From NCBI GenBank assembly GCA_900552125.1, contig URYK01000001.1:106380-170379 (forward strand): 64,000 nt of DNA, given 5' to 3'. The position numbers and the translations under genes were made by a program. Every line of letters starts with the position of its first letter. The first letter of the stretch is position 1. Source of the DNA: an uncultured Solobacterium sp. (lineage in GTDB: Bacteria; Bacillota_I; Bacilli_A; Erysipelotrichales; Erysipelotrichaceae). Positions 7,432 through 15,736 of the stretch are shown one piece after another. Below the pieces are notes generated by a model, which ran no database searches, was not told the origin of the DNA, and saw only the letters and a list, made by a program, of their open reading frames with translations.

Positions 7432-8061
7432 ATGGAAGATATCTTATCTTGGATTATACAGGAAATACATACCGTTGTCATGGCTACGGTTGATGAAAAG
7501 GGATATCCTATTACTTGTGCTATTGATCTTATGTTAGCAGAGAATGATAAATTATACTTTTTAACCGCAAGAGGGAAGTCATTTTATCATCGTTTGATAC
7601 AAAAACAATATCTTTCGTTTACAGGAGTAAAAGGGGATTCAACTCTTACTTCGATTGCCGTATCTTTTCAGGGAAAAGTAAAGAATATCGGACATGATAA
7701 ACTAGATGAAATTTTTGTGAAAAACTCTTATATGAAAGAGATATATCCAGATAAAAAAGCAAGGGATGTATTAGAAGTTTTTGAAATTTATGAGGGAAAG
7801 TTAGAAGTATTTGATTTGCGTACAAAACCTATTCAACGTAAAACATTGATTATAGGTAATACAAAACAAAATATGAAAATTTACGAAGTACAATCATCAT
7901 GTACAGGATGTAATTTATGTCTTCAAAACTGTCCTCAGAAATGTATTGATATAGAACATAAACCAGTTGTAATTAATCAAAAACATTGTCTGCACTGCGG
8001 AAAGTGTTTAGAAGTATGTCCTGAAAAAGCAATTATTAAAAAATCAATTATAGTAGATTAA
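7432..8061 (+). CDS. FMN-binding split-barrel (pyridoxamine oxidase-like) protein fused to a 2[4Fe-4S] ferredoxin
   Basis: 209 residues. Residues 1 to about 130 fit the pyridoxamine 5'-phosphate oxidase-like split barrel (HTVVMATVDEKGYPITCAIDLM, then LYFLTARGKSFYHRL). The C-terminal 60 residues are a dicluster ferredoxin with CTGCNLCLQNCPQKC and CLHCGKCLEVCPEKA. The arrangement suggests a flavin redox enzyme with its own electron feed; the substrate is unknown. ATG 7432 lies 6 bp after GGAGG and is preferred to ATG 7426. It leads the operon with the macrodomain and sirtuin genes, 12 bp upstream of the former. Confidence 0.85.
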   Translation: MEDILSWIIQEIHTVVMATVDEKGYPITCAIDLMLAENDKLYFLTARGKSFYHRLIQKQYLSFTGVKGDSTLTSIAVSFQGKVKNIGHDKLDEIFVKNSYMKEIYPDKKARDVLEVFEIYEGKLEVFDLRTKPIQRKTLIIGNTKQNMKIYEVQSSCTGCNLCLQNCPQKCIDIEHKPVVINQKHCLHCGKCLEVCPEKAIIKKSIIVD

Positions 8062-8073
8062 GAGGTGGTTTTT

Positions 8074-8847
8074 ATGACACAAGAAGAACGTTTAGTATAT
8101 TTAATAAAGTATTTAGTAGATGAGCAGCCAGAATTAAGAAATATGCAGATTCCAGATACTATTCCTGCACAAAAGCGACTGCTTCGTTCTTTGATGAATA
8201 TCCGATTACCATATGCTATATCTTCTAAATTCTTAGAAATACAAGATGCATGTTTAACTGAAGAATTGAATAATAAAGGTATTGTCTCTATAAAAGATAT
8301 GACGCCTATAAAAAAGGATATATATTTATGGAAAGGGGATATTACACGATTGGAGGTGGATGCCATTGTGAATGCGGCCAATGATCAGATGTTAGGCTGT
8401 TTTATCCCATGTCATGGTTGTATTGATAATGCGATTCATTCTGCAGCAGGCATTCAGCTTCGATTGGCATGTAATGAAATGATGCAGGCTTTAGGGAAAA
8501 GAGAAGAAACAGGTAATGCCCAGATAACAGAGGCATATAATCTTCCTTCTCGCTATGTTATTCATACTGTGGGACCAATTATTATGAAGGAATTGAGTAA
8601 ACATGATTGTGATTTACTTCGTTCCTGCTATCTAAGTTGTTTACAGCTGGCAGATGCAAAACAATTAAATTCAATTGCTTTCTGTTGTATATCCACAGGA
8701 GAATTTCATTTTCCTAATGAAAAAGCTGCAGAAATTGCAATTGCTGCAGTAGAGGAATATAAAAAAGAGACACAGTCTGAAATTGAGGTGATTTTCAATG
8801 TTTTCAAAGAAGAAGATGAACGAATATACCAAAGATTACTCAGATAA
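8074..8847 (+). CDS. Zinc-dependent macrodomain protein-ADP-ribose hydrolase
   Basis: It likely removes ADP-ribose from proteins modified by the sirtuin encoded next. 257 residues, with an N-terminal ~80-residue helical extension, then a macrodomain: LWKGDITRLEVDAIVNAAND and the zinc-macro signature GCFIPCHGCIDNAIHSAAG (about residues 108-126), whose Cys/His residues form the zinc site in the SAV0325-like class. ISTGEFHFP is the second phosphate loop. ATG 8074 follows AGAGGTGG. The gene overlaps the sirtuin gene by 50 bp, so translation is probably coupled. Confidence 0.92.
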   Translation: MTQEERLVYLIKYLVDEQPELRNMQIPDTIPAQKRLLRSLMNIRLPYAISSKFLEIQDACLTEELNNKGIVSIKDMTPIKKDIYLWKGDITRLEVDAIVNAANDQMLGCFIPCHGCIDNAIHSAAGIQLRLACNEMMQALGKREETGNAQITEAYNLPSRYVIHTVGPIIMKELSKHDCDLLRSCYLSCLQLADAKQLNSIAFCCISTGEFHFPNEKAAEIAIAAVEEYKKETQSEIEVIFNVFKEEDERIYQRLLR

Positions 8848-9670
8848 TATACAAAGACTGAAACAAGCAATTCATGAGGCAGAAGTAATTCTAATTGGTG
8901 CAGGTTCTGGTCTATCTACAGCTGCTGGATTGACATATACCGGAGAAAGATTTGAAAAATACTTTTCAGATTTTATAGAAAAGTACGGAATACAGGATAT
9001 GTATTCCGGAGGATTTTATCCCTTTTCATCATTGGAAGAATACTGGGGCTGGTGGAGTCGTCATATTTATATAAATCGTTATGATCAGGAAATACGTGAA
9101 CCATATTCAATATTACTTGAGTTAGTAAAAGATAAAGATTATTTTATATTAACTACGAATGTCGATCATCAATTTCAGTTAACAGGTTTTGATAAAAAAC
9201 GATTGTTTTATACACAAGGAGATTATGGTTTATTTCAATGTTCGAAAGCGTGCCATGATAAGACTTATGATAATGAAGAAGTTATACGTAAAATGATACA
9301 GGAACAAAAAGATAGAAAGATTCCAACATCTTTAATTCCTTATTGTCCGGTGTGTGGAGCACCTATGACTACTAATTTACGATGTGATGAATTTTTTGTA
9401 GAAGATGAAGGATGGAAAAAAGCATCAAACCGTTATGAACAATTCTTAAGAAAAGCTTCAAACAGAAAGATGCTTCTTTTAGAGTTAGGAGTAGGAGGGA
9501 ATACTCCTGGAATTATAAAATATCCTTTTTGGAAAATGACATATCATAATGAAAATATTACGTATGCTTGTATTAATTATGGAGAAGCCATCGTGCCTAA
9601 GGAAATAACTAGGCAATCTATTTTGATCGACATGGATATAAAGAAAGCTTTAAAGGATGTTTCGGTATAA
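8798..9670 (+). CDS. Class M sirtuin (SirTM), protein ADP-ribosyltransferase
   Basis: SirTM proteins transfer ADP-ribose from NAD to a target protein rather than deacetylating. 290 residues: NAD-binding GAGSGLSTAAG (34-44), the class-specific TGERFEKYFSDF, TTNVDHQF (119-126), QGDYG (140-144) where classical sirtuins have the catalytic His-Gly, and two zinc pairs C148/C152 and C183/C186. ATG 8798 is preceded by GAGGTGAT. In studied bacteria SirTM modifies a lipoylated GcvH-like protein encoded in the same operon with LplA2; neither is present here, so the target is open. Confidence 0.92.
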   Translation: MFSKKKMNEYTKDYSDNIQRLKQAIHEAEVILIGAGSGLSTAAGLTYTGERFEKYFSDFIEKYGIQDMYSGGFYPFSSLEEYWGWWSRHIYINRYDQEIREPYSILLELVKDKDYFILTTNVDHQFQLTGFDKKRLFYTQGDYGLFQCSKACHDKTYDNEEVIRKMIQEQKDRKIPTSLIPYCPVCGAPMTTNLRCDEFFVEDEGWKKASNRYEQFLRKASNRKMLLLELGVGGNTPGIIKYPFWKMTYHNENITYACINYGEAIVPKEITRQSILIDMDIKKALKDVSV

Positions 9671-9673
9671 AAA

Positions 9674-10387
9674 TTATTTATTTCTTTTGTGTAATAACAT
9701 AATGCATAATATAATTGCTAAAAGTAGCATTAGTAGAAGAGGAAACAGAGTATTTATTGATATACTTGAGTGCAATAGTAATGGATATCCCCAAGAGGCA
9801 GGAAAAAGTTTTCCTATTAGTTCTAATGAAGAAGGAAGCAGATTTATAGGAAACATAATACCAGATAGAAGAATAGAAGGTAAAAAATAGAGAATAGAAA
9901 ACATGGATGTCTTAGTCTGGTCTTTAACGGCTAAACCAATAATACTAGCAAAACTTAAAGAAACAGTAATAAAAATCATTAAAGAGTTAAAATATATTAT
10001 TGGATTTGATGGTAGTTGAGCTTGAAATGCGATAGGCGCAATCAAATAGATAATCAGGCTCATGATGAATAAATGTAAAAATGCAGAAATAGTAGTAAGG
10101 ACAAGACCTAGATATAATGGAACCCCATTTGCTTTATATACCTTCTTAATATCACTTCCATAAATCTCAACTAATGATGGAGGAAGACCGATGAATGCCC
10201 CCATTGTAACTCCAAAAATAGTCATTGTCTGTATGAGTGTGCTTTTTGCTTCAGGCATCGTATAGATAAAGATGTTTCCCATTAAAGCAAAGAATAATAA
10301 AGGAACAATATAACAGGTAATCAATAATGTCTTACTTCTTATATCTAGTTTCCATTGTAGGATAATACCATATAGAAATGCTTTCAT
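9674..10387 (-). CDS. ABC-2 type exporter permease
   Basis: 237 residues with six membrane segments in the ABC-2 arrangement and the conserved FLPSILLSGIMFPINLLP re-entrant region before the last helix. It is the third gene of the merR-ATPase-permease operon, its ATG overlapping the ATPase stop by four bases (ATGA). It probably forms the channel of a DrrAB-like efflux pump for drugs, lipids or peptides. Its 3' end lies only three bases from the 3' end of the sirtuin gene, with no clear terminator between. Confidence 0.87.
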   Translation of the reverse strand: MKAFLYGIILQWKLDIRSKTLLITCYIVPLLFFALMGNIFIYTMPEAKSTLIQTMTIFGVTMGAFIGLPPSLVEIYGSDIKKVYKANGVPLYLGLVLTTISAFLHLFIMSLIIYLIAPIAFQAQLPSNPIIYFNSLMIFITVSLSFASIIGLAVKDQTKTSMFSILYFLPSILLSGIMFPINLLPSSLELIGKLFPASWGYPLLLHSSISINTLFPLLLMLLLAIILCIMLLHKRNK

Positions 10388-11199
10388 GACTTATCCCCCT
10401 TTGCGATTTTCATAAAATGCTGTTCCAGGGAACCACGATTTATTTGTAGATCAAGAATCGTTGTTCCTTTTTCTTTATATTGTGTAAGAATAGTAAGTAA
10501 AAAATTACCAATATCGTCTGATTCAAAAGTATCTATTCCTTCATTTGTCTGTATAGATATATCATAATGTTTTCCAACACTGGAATTAAGCTGTTCAACT
10601 GAACCAGTAAATACGATTTTACCATCTGTTAATATAGCGATACGATCACATAAGCTTTCAACCTCTGCCATATCATGGCTGGAAAGAATAATTGTTTTTC
10701 CTTCTTTTTTTAGTTGGCGAATATAGTTATGAAGGGCAATTCTTCCTTCCACATCGAGTCCTGCTGTTGGTTCATCTAGAAAAATGATATCGGGATTTCC
10801 TAATAAAGCTAGAGCTAAATGTAGTCTTCTTTTTTGCCCGGTAGATAATTGATAGTATGACTTTTTATAGAAATCATGAATTCCAAGAGCCTGAAGCATT
10901 ATAGGTTTTACTGTTACCTTATTCCAATATGCAAATAACTGAATTGCCTCTTTGGTTAGGATATGTTCTGGTAAAGAGGCAGATTGAAGCTGAATACCGA
11001 TTTTACCATGGATATGAATCTGACCGCTATCATAGCTTCGCAATCCTTCCATACACTCTAAGGTAGTAGTTTTACCTGCACCGTTAACACCAAGTAAAGC
11101 AAAGATTTCTCCTTGATTTACTTCAAAGTTTAATCCATTTAATACTGTATGATGACCATATCTTTTTATTAATTCCTTTACCTTAACAGCCTGTCTCAT
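10384..11199 (-). CDS. ABC transporter ATP-binding protein
   Basis: 271 residues. Walker A GVNGAGKTT, signature LSTGQKRRLHLA, Walker B DIIFLDEPTAGLD and the switch histidine in SSHDMAE make a complete nucleotide-binding domain of the DrrA/CcmA exporter type, with a ~50-residue C-terminal extension. It powers the adjacent permease. The gene is linked by ATGA overlaps to both neighbours, so the three proteins are likely made together. Confidence 0.92.
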   Translation of the reverse strand: MRQAVKVKELIKRYGHHTVLNGLNFEVNQGEIFALLGVNGAGKTTTLECMEGLRSYDSGQIHIHGKIGIQLQSASLPEHILTKEAIQLFAYWNKVTVKPIMLQALGIHDFYKKSYYQLSTGQKRRLHLALALLGNPDIIFLDEPTAGLDVEGRIALHNYIRQLKKEGKTIILSSHDMAEVESLCDRIAILTDGKIVFTGSVEQLNSSVGKHYDISIQTNEGIDTFESDDIGNFLLTILTQYKEKGTTILDLQINRGSLEQHFMKIAKGDKS

Positions 11200-11996
11200 T
11201 TCTTTTCCTCCTGAAATGGATTTACTTCTAATTTCGATAAATATATTCCTAAAGCAGGTTCAATAAATTTATTCGCAAGATCCTGTTTTTCTTTCCATCT
11301 TTTATCTAAGTTTTCAGAATTTGCTAATTCTATCAGTTTTGGAAGCATTGACATATCTCCTTGTGTAAAATCCATAATCATATTCCAATACGATTTGGCG
11401 AATTGTTGAGCTTCTTCACTGTCTGTAGAAATACCATCTTTATATAATTGAATGGCTTCTTCTTGTAGCTTATTAAAATATTGCATAAAAGCAGTCCCAC
11501 TATCTTTATCAAAACGGCTGCGAATATGATTGAGCATTTGATCATCAAAGTGTTTGATTAACCAGTAATATTCATTATTCATTTGAAGATTTACAATGAT
11601 ATCAGCATATTTTTTAAAGTCCACACTTTGCATTTGTACGACTTCTTGTTGAAGAGCCCTTAATTCTCTTAATGATTCTGTCAGTTTTGCAATTTTTTCT
11701 TGAACAGCGCTTGCTTGCTCATCTAAGATATTGATGATCTCGTCAGGAGTATCCAGTGGTAGAATTTTATTTTTAATGTCCTTCAAAGAAAAACCTAAAT
11801 GCTTTAATGATAAGATCTGGTGTAATTTAATAATATCTTTATCGGTATATAAACGCCTGCCACCTTCACTTATCGCAGAAGGAGAAAGTAAACCTTCTTG
11901 ATCATAATGCTGTATTGTTCGAACGGTCACATCCATTTTCTTTGCCAATTCACCTATCGTCATATATCCCTGAGGTATCGCTTTTTGTTTTTCCAT
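11196..11996 (-). CDS. MerR family regulator with a long C-terminal effector domain
   Basis: 266 residues. An N-terminal MerR winged helix (YMTIGELAKKMDVTVRTIQHYDQEGLL, about residues 12-36) is followed by a dimerising coiled coil (residues ~85-120) and a C-terminal ~140-residue domain similar in size to the TipAS drug-binding module. It probably senses a compound exported by the ABC pump encoded behind it. ATG 11996 is chosen; GTG 12005 is possible, though its spacing to AAGGA is very short. Confidence 0.88.
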   Translation of the reverse strand: MEKQKAIPQGYMTIGELAKKMDVTVRTIQHYDQEGLLSPSAISEGGRRLYTDKDIIKLHQILSLKHLGFSLKDIKNKILPLDTPDEIINILDEQASAVQEKIAKLTESLRELRALQQEVVQMQSVDFKKYADIIVNLQMNNEYYWLIKHFDDQMLNHIRSRFDKDSGTAFMQYFNKLQEEAIQLYKDGISTDSEEAQQFAKSYWNMIMDFTQGDMSMLPKLIELANSENLDKRWKEKQDLANKFIEPALGIYLSKLEVNPFQEEKK

Positions 11997-12053
11997 TCGT
12001 ATCACAGTCCTTTCTATCTTAATCTATAGGAATGGATTGTATTCCTTATTTAT

Positions 12054-12084
12054 AGTATAACTTGATACGTAACGTCACAAGCAA
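12054..12084 (-). promoter_or_regulatory. MerR-type promoter with 19-bp spacer and operator
   Basis: Read on the minus strand, TTGCTT (12084-12079) and TATACT (12059-12054) are 19 bp apart, the over-long spacing typical of MerR-activated promoters. The spacer is filled by the inverted repeat CTTGATACGT-A-ACGTCACAAG (12061-12081, 8 of 10 pairs). This fits autoactivation of the merR-ABC operon. Confidence 0.7.
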
Positions 12085-12181
12085 GCGATTTTATAAACAA
12101 TTACTAAAATTTTTATTGAAAAGTGGAATAATGAAACCTAGTGAACTAAAATAATAAGTAGTTAAAATGGGAGTGATTTTC

Positions 12182-13042
12182 ATGTGGATTTTGTTTGCAT
12201 TTGGTTCAGCTTTCTTTGCGGGAATAACTGCTATTCTTGCGAAATGTGGAATTCGTAATACAAATTCCAATGTAGCTACTGCTATACGAACGGTTATTGT
12301 TTTTATCTTTTCATGGATTATGGTAGGAATTGCAGGTTCATGGAAGGATATAGGGCAAATTTCATCTACAACATTTATATTTTTGATTTTATCAGGATTA
12401 TCTACTGGTGCTTCCTGGCTTTTCTATTTTAAAGCATTACAGATAGGAAATATCAATAAGGTTGCGGCAGTGGATAAAACCAGTGTTGTATTAACGATTA
12501 TATTATCATTTATTTTCTTCCAGGAGCCTATTAATCTTTATAAGATTATAGGGATCTTAGGTATAACAATAGGAACCTATATGATGTTAGAGAAAAAGGA
12601 AAGTAATGTAGAAGAAAAAGGTAATCGCTGGTTTCTTTATGCAATATTATCTGTGATTTTTGCGAGTATGACGACCATTTTAGGTAAAATCGGAATTACT
12701 GATATTGAGAGTAATCTAGGAACAGCAATACGTACTAGTGTTGTCCTAATTATGGCTTGGATGATTGTCTTTATTACAAATAATCAAAATACACTAAAAC
12801 ATATTCCGAAAAGGGAATATATCTTTCTTTGCTTATCTGGTTTAGCAACAGGTTGTTCATGGCTATGTTTTTATAGGGCATTACAGATAGGACCTGCAAG
12901 CTTAGTAACACCGATTGATAAATTAAGTATAGTGGTTACGGTTGTATTTTCCCATTTGGTTCTTCATGAAAAAGTAGCTAAGAAGGCTTGGATAGGTTTA
13001 TTTTTCATTGTATCTGGAACACTATTGATGCTGTTTTATTAG
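12182..13042 (+). CDS. EamA (drug/metabolite transporter superfamily) permease
   Basis: 286 residues and ten membrane segments in two EamA repeats (about 1-140 and 150-286). Each repeat has the same conserved sequence pattern (SGLSTGASWLFYFKALQIG; SGLATGCSWLCFYRALQIG) and a basic/aspartate VDKTS or IDKLS motif. The substrate is unknown. The start is ATG 12182 behind GGGAGTGAT. The last codons run directly into a fragment of an unrelated ABC ATPase gene; the protein appears full length. Confidence 0.88.
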   Translation: MWILFAFGSAFFAGITAILAKCGIRNTNSNVATAIRTVIVFIFSWIMVGIAGSWKDIGQISSTTFIFLILSGLSTGASWLFYFKALQIGNINKVAAVDKTSVVLTIILSFIFFQEPINLYKIIGILGITIGTYMMLEKKESNVEEKGNRWFLYAILSVIFASMTTILGKIGITDIESNLGTAIRTSVVLIMAWMIVFITNNQNTLKHIPKREYIFLCLSGLATGCSWLCFYRALQIGPASLVTPIDKLSIVVTVVFSHLVLHEKVAKKAWIGLFFIVSGTLLMLFY

Positions 13043-13215
13043 ATGAACCGATAAGAGGAATGGATGAAAAAAGTAAAAGAATATTTTCAGAATTAATTAA
13101 CAGTCTTAAAGAACAAAATAAAACAATTATAATAGCTTCACATGAACCTTTAAGAGATTTGATATTTGATGAAATATATATAATGAAAAATGGTAACCTA
13201 GAAAAGCAAGAGTAG
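13030..13215 (+). pseudogene. 3' remnant of an ABC transporter ATPase gene
   Basis: In a frame overlapping the end of the EamA gene, about 60 codons read as the distal part of an ABC ATPase: AVLLDEPIRGMD (Walker B and D-loop), IIIASHEP (switch histidine) and DEIYIMKNGNLEKQE. Walker A, signature motif and any plausible start are missing. The stump begins just where the EamA gene ends, which suggests a deletion removed the 5' part of the ATPase gene. It is not expected to yield a working protein. Confidence 0.75.
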
Positions 13216-13235
13216 TTTTTAATGGATACTGTCGT

Positions 13236-13275
13236 AATAAAAAAGCTGTAATTCAAAGATTGTGAATTACAGCTT
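13236..13275 (-). terminator. Terminator of the purine permease gene
   Basis: AAGCTGTAATTCA (13243-13255) pairs with TGAATTACAGCTT (13263-13275). On the minus strand the stem is followed by TTTTTTATT. Confidence 0.85.
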
Positions 13276-13289
13276 ATAGTTATATACAA

Positions 13290-14603
13290 TTATTTCTGTT
13301 TTGGTTTAGGTAATATCAGATTTAGTATGATTGCGGTTATAGTCGCAAGTACTACTGGTGATTTACCAAATACTGTTGTTACCCATAATGGGAAAGTAGC
13401 TAAAGATGCAGATGCCTGTGTAACTCCCATTCCTAAAGCTACTGCTAATCCAACAATAGAAGTGTTGCGATAGTCTAATGGCTGTGATGCAATTAGTTTC
13501 ATACCTGTCATCGCAATTGATGCAAATACTGAGATTGTTGCTCCACCTAATACGCATTGAGGAATGGTTGTTAGAAGTGCTGATATTACAGGAACAAATC
13601 CAGCAACTAGAATAATGCAGGCAGCTATTCCTAATACACAGCGGTTCACTACTTTTGTTGTAGCTACGATTCCAACATTTTGAGAGAACGTTGCAGTTGG
13701 AAGACCACCAAAGAATGAACCAAGGATATTAGTTACTCCATAAGCAATAATTCCACCTTGTAATTCATCATCTGTAGGCTGTCGATCTAAGCCGCCAGTT
13801 GTAGTAGCTGAGAAATCTCCAATTGCCTGAATAGAATTAATTGTAAATAAGATAATAAATGTCAATATTGCAGAGAATTCAAATTTCATTCCAAAGTGAA
13901 GCAGCTGTGGTGCTTGGAATAAAGAAGCTTGACTAACGGATGATAAATCGATCATTCCAAAGCATGCGGCTATTATATAACCTGCAATAATACCAATTAG
14001 AATAGAAGATAATTTCCAGATACCTTTCGCAAAATGATTTAACCCAGTAACAATAGCTAGTACGATAAAGGCAATCAGCCAATTTTGCCATGAACCATAG
14101 TTTGCGGAAGATGTACCTCCTGCCATGTAATTTACTGCGGTAGGATATAAGGATAATCCAATTGTAAAGACTACAGTTCCTGTTACGATAGGAGGGAATA
14201 ATTTACGTAGTTTTTTAATAAAGATTCCTACTAGAATTGCCGCAATACCACCAATTAACTGTGCTCCTAAAATAGTCGCAATATCATAAGTTCCCGCAAT
14301 TGCCTGCATACTAGGTAAATATGCAAAGCTTACTCCCATGATGACCGGTAGACCTGATCCTAGCTTTTTTCCAATAGGGAATAACTGAATCAAAGTTGAA
14401 ATTCCCGCAATCACAAGGGCAGCTTGTACAAAAATAACCTGATCATGAACTCCTAGTCCTGCCACCTGTGAAATAATAATAGCTGGCGTTACACAGCCTA
14501 CGATCATAGCCACTACATGCTGTAGCGCTAAAGGAAACGCCTGCTTAAGTGAAGGGATTCCGTTAAGCTCAAAAACGGACGCTTTCTCATTGTTTTTCTT
14601 CAT
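13290..14603 (-). CDS. NCS2 family nucleobase permease (xanthine/uric acid type)
   Basis: 437 residues, about 14 membrane segments. ALQHVVAM near the N-terminus, QAIGDFSATT and QGGIIAYGVTNILGSFFGGLPTATFSQNVG are typical of the xanthine/urate branch (PbuX, PucJ, UacT) rather than uracil permeases. It imports purine bases with protons. No purine riboswitch was found in its leader. It lies alone between two terminators. Confidence 0.88.
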   Translation of the reverse strand: MKKNNEKASVFELNGIPSLKQAFPLALQHVVAMIVGCVTPAIIISQVAGLGVHDQVIFVQAALVIAGISTLIQLFPIGKKLGSGLPVIMGVSFAYLPSMQAIAGTYDIATILGAQLIGGIAAILVGIFIKKLRKLFPPIVTGTVVFTIGLSLYPTAVNYMAGGTSSANYGSWQNWLIAFIVLAIVTGLNHFAKGIWKLSSILIGIIAGYIIAACFGMIDLSSVSQASLFQAPQLLHFGMKFEFSAILTFIILFTINSIQAIGDFSATTTGGLDRQPTDDELQGGIIAYGVTNILGSFFGGLPTATFSQNVGIVATTKVVNRCVLGIAACIILVAGFVPVISALLTTIPQCVLGGATISVFASIAMTGMKLIASQPLDYRNTSIVGLAVALGMGVTQASASLATFPLWVTTVFGKSPVVLATITAIILNLILPKPKQK

Positions 14604-14626
14604 AATTTCTCCTCTTTTTGTTCAAT

Positions 14627-14649
14627 GTAAAAATAATGTTAATTTTTAC
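14627..14649. promoter_or_regulatory. Inverted repeat before the purine permease gene
   Basis: GTAAAAAT-AATGTTA-ATTTTTAC is a perfect repeat with 8-bp arms, 24 bp before the start codon. There is no T-run, so an operator is likelier than an attenuator. The binder is unknown. Confidence 0.4.
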
Positions 14650-14720
14650 TATGTAAGAGTATCATATTTGTTTTTATTTTTGAAGATAAAAATACAAATA
14701 AATGAAAATTATATCAGATA

Positions 14721-14766
14721 ATAAAAAGAAGTATTTCGCTTTTTGGTTTGCGTAATACTTCTTTTT
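14721..14766 (-). terminator. Terminator of the LysR gene at 14782
   Basis: AAAAAGAAGTATT..CGC pairs with GCG..AATACTTCTTTTT; on the minus strand it ends in a T-run. It separates the LysR/SagB operon from the permease gene. Confidence 0.8.
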
Positions 14767-14781
14767 ATGTAAAATCTAGTA

Positions 14782-15705
14782 TTATGTATTTTTAGGTCGT
14801 TCTTCATAAGGGCATAAAATCCCATATGTGGAATAAGTTCTTACTTTCTCCATAAATTTTTCTAATACAAATGATATTTCTTTATTTTTTCGATAACATA
14901 GATAGAAATGACGTTTCCAGCTACAATCTTTAATTGGAACAATTTTAACAAGTTTTTTATCAACATCTTCTTGTAGCATACGAGCTGACATGATGGAAAC
15001 TCCATAGTTATGAATAACAGCTTGTTTAATAGCTGAAAAACTATTACATTCCCAGGTAGAATGAATTGGTAAATGATGTACAAACATATAGTTTTCAAAC
15101 ATTTCACGTGTTCCGCTTCCTTTTTCGCGAAGAATTATATTTTCATTTTGAAGTTCTTTTAATTCAATGTAATCACGTTTTGCGAAAGGATGGTGTATAC
15201 TGCAGAATAAGACTAGACAGTCATTGATTACAGATTCTACATGTATATCATTATTTTTTATAATACCTTCTACAAGGGCAACTTCAATTTCATTGGACAT
15301 AAGCTTTTGTTCAATTGCTTGCGTATTATTGACTTCTACATGTAATTGCATATCTGGGAATTCTTTTTTAAATTCATCTAAAAGGGAACATAATATTGTA
15401 CTACCAATTGTTAGGGTTGCGCCAAATCGTAGACTTTCGATATGGGCAGCGTTATTGATGGCAGTTGTCATATCATCAAGATTTTTAATAATGGCATTAG
15501 CATATTGATATAAAACCTGGCCTTCTTTTGTAATGAGCAGTTCTTTTGGATGACGCTCAAATAGTTTAATTCCATACTCTTTTTCTAGCTCAATGATATT
15601 TTGAGATACTGTAGGCTGTGAGATATATAATAGTTTTGCGGCTTCACTCATTTTTTTACAGTCTGCCACAACAATAAAGATTTTTAAGTGTCGTAGGGTA
15701 ATCAT
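14782..15705 (-). CDS. LysR family regulator (CysL/CysB-like), probable regulator of the sulfite-siroheme operon
   Basis: 307 residues: helix-turn-helix KKMSEAAKLLYISQPTVSQNIIELEKEYG near residues 17-45, then an effector domain. ATG 15705 has GGAGG 6-7 bp upstream; TTG 15717 is less likely. It is transcribed after the SagB-like gene with an 18-31 bp gap. Those two genes are divergent from the sulfite/siroheme block, and a LysR-type box sits in the spacer at about -65 of the opposite promoter. Control of sulfite or thiol metabolism is inferred from this position. Confidence 0.87.
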   Translation of the reverse strand: MITLRHLKIFIVVADCKKMSEAAKLLYISQPTVSQNIIELEKEYGIKLFERHPKELLITKEGQVLYQYANAIIKNLDDMTTAINNAAHIESLRFGATLTIGSTILCSLLDEFKKEFPDMQLHVEVNNTQAIEQKLMSNEIEVALVEGIIKNNDIHVESVINDCLVLFCSIHHPFAKRDYIELKELQNENIILREKGSGTREMFENYMFVHHLPIHSTWECNSFSAIKQAVIHNYGVSIMSARMLQEDVDKKLVKIVPIKDCSWKRHFYLCYRKNKEISFVLEKFMEKVRTYSTYGILCPYEERPKNT

Positions 15706-15736
15706 AACGTCCTCCAAGGGTAATAAATTAAATAGA

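Noticed and set aside
9657..9890. Small plus-strand frame after the sirtuin gene
   Set aside because: Antisense to the ABC permease, with no ribosome site or family resemblance.
14604..14781. Possible purine riboswitch before the NCS2 permease
   Set aside because: No conserved aptamer core or attenuator seen; only an 8-bp inverted repeat and the terminator of the neighbouring gene.
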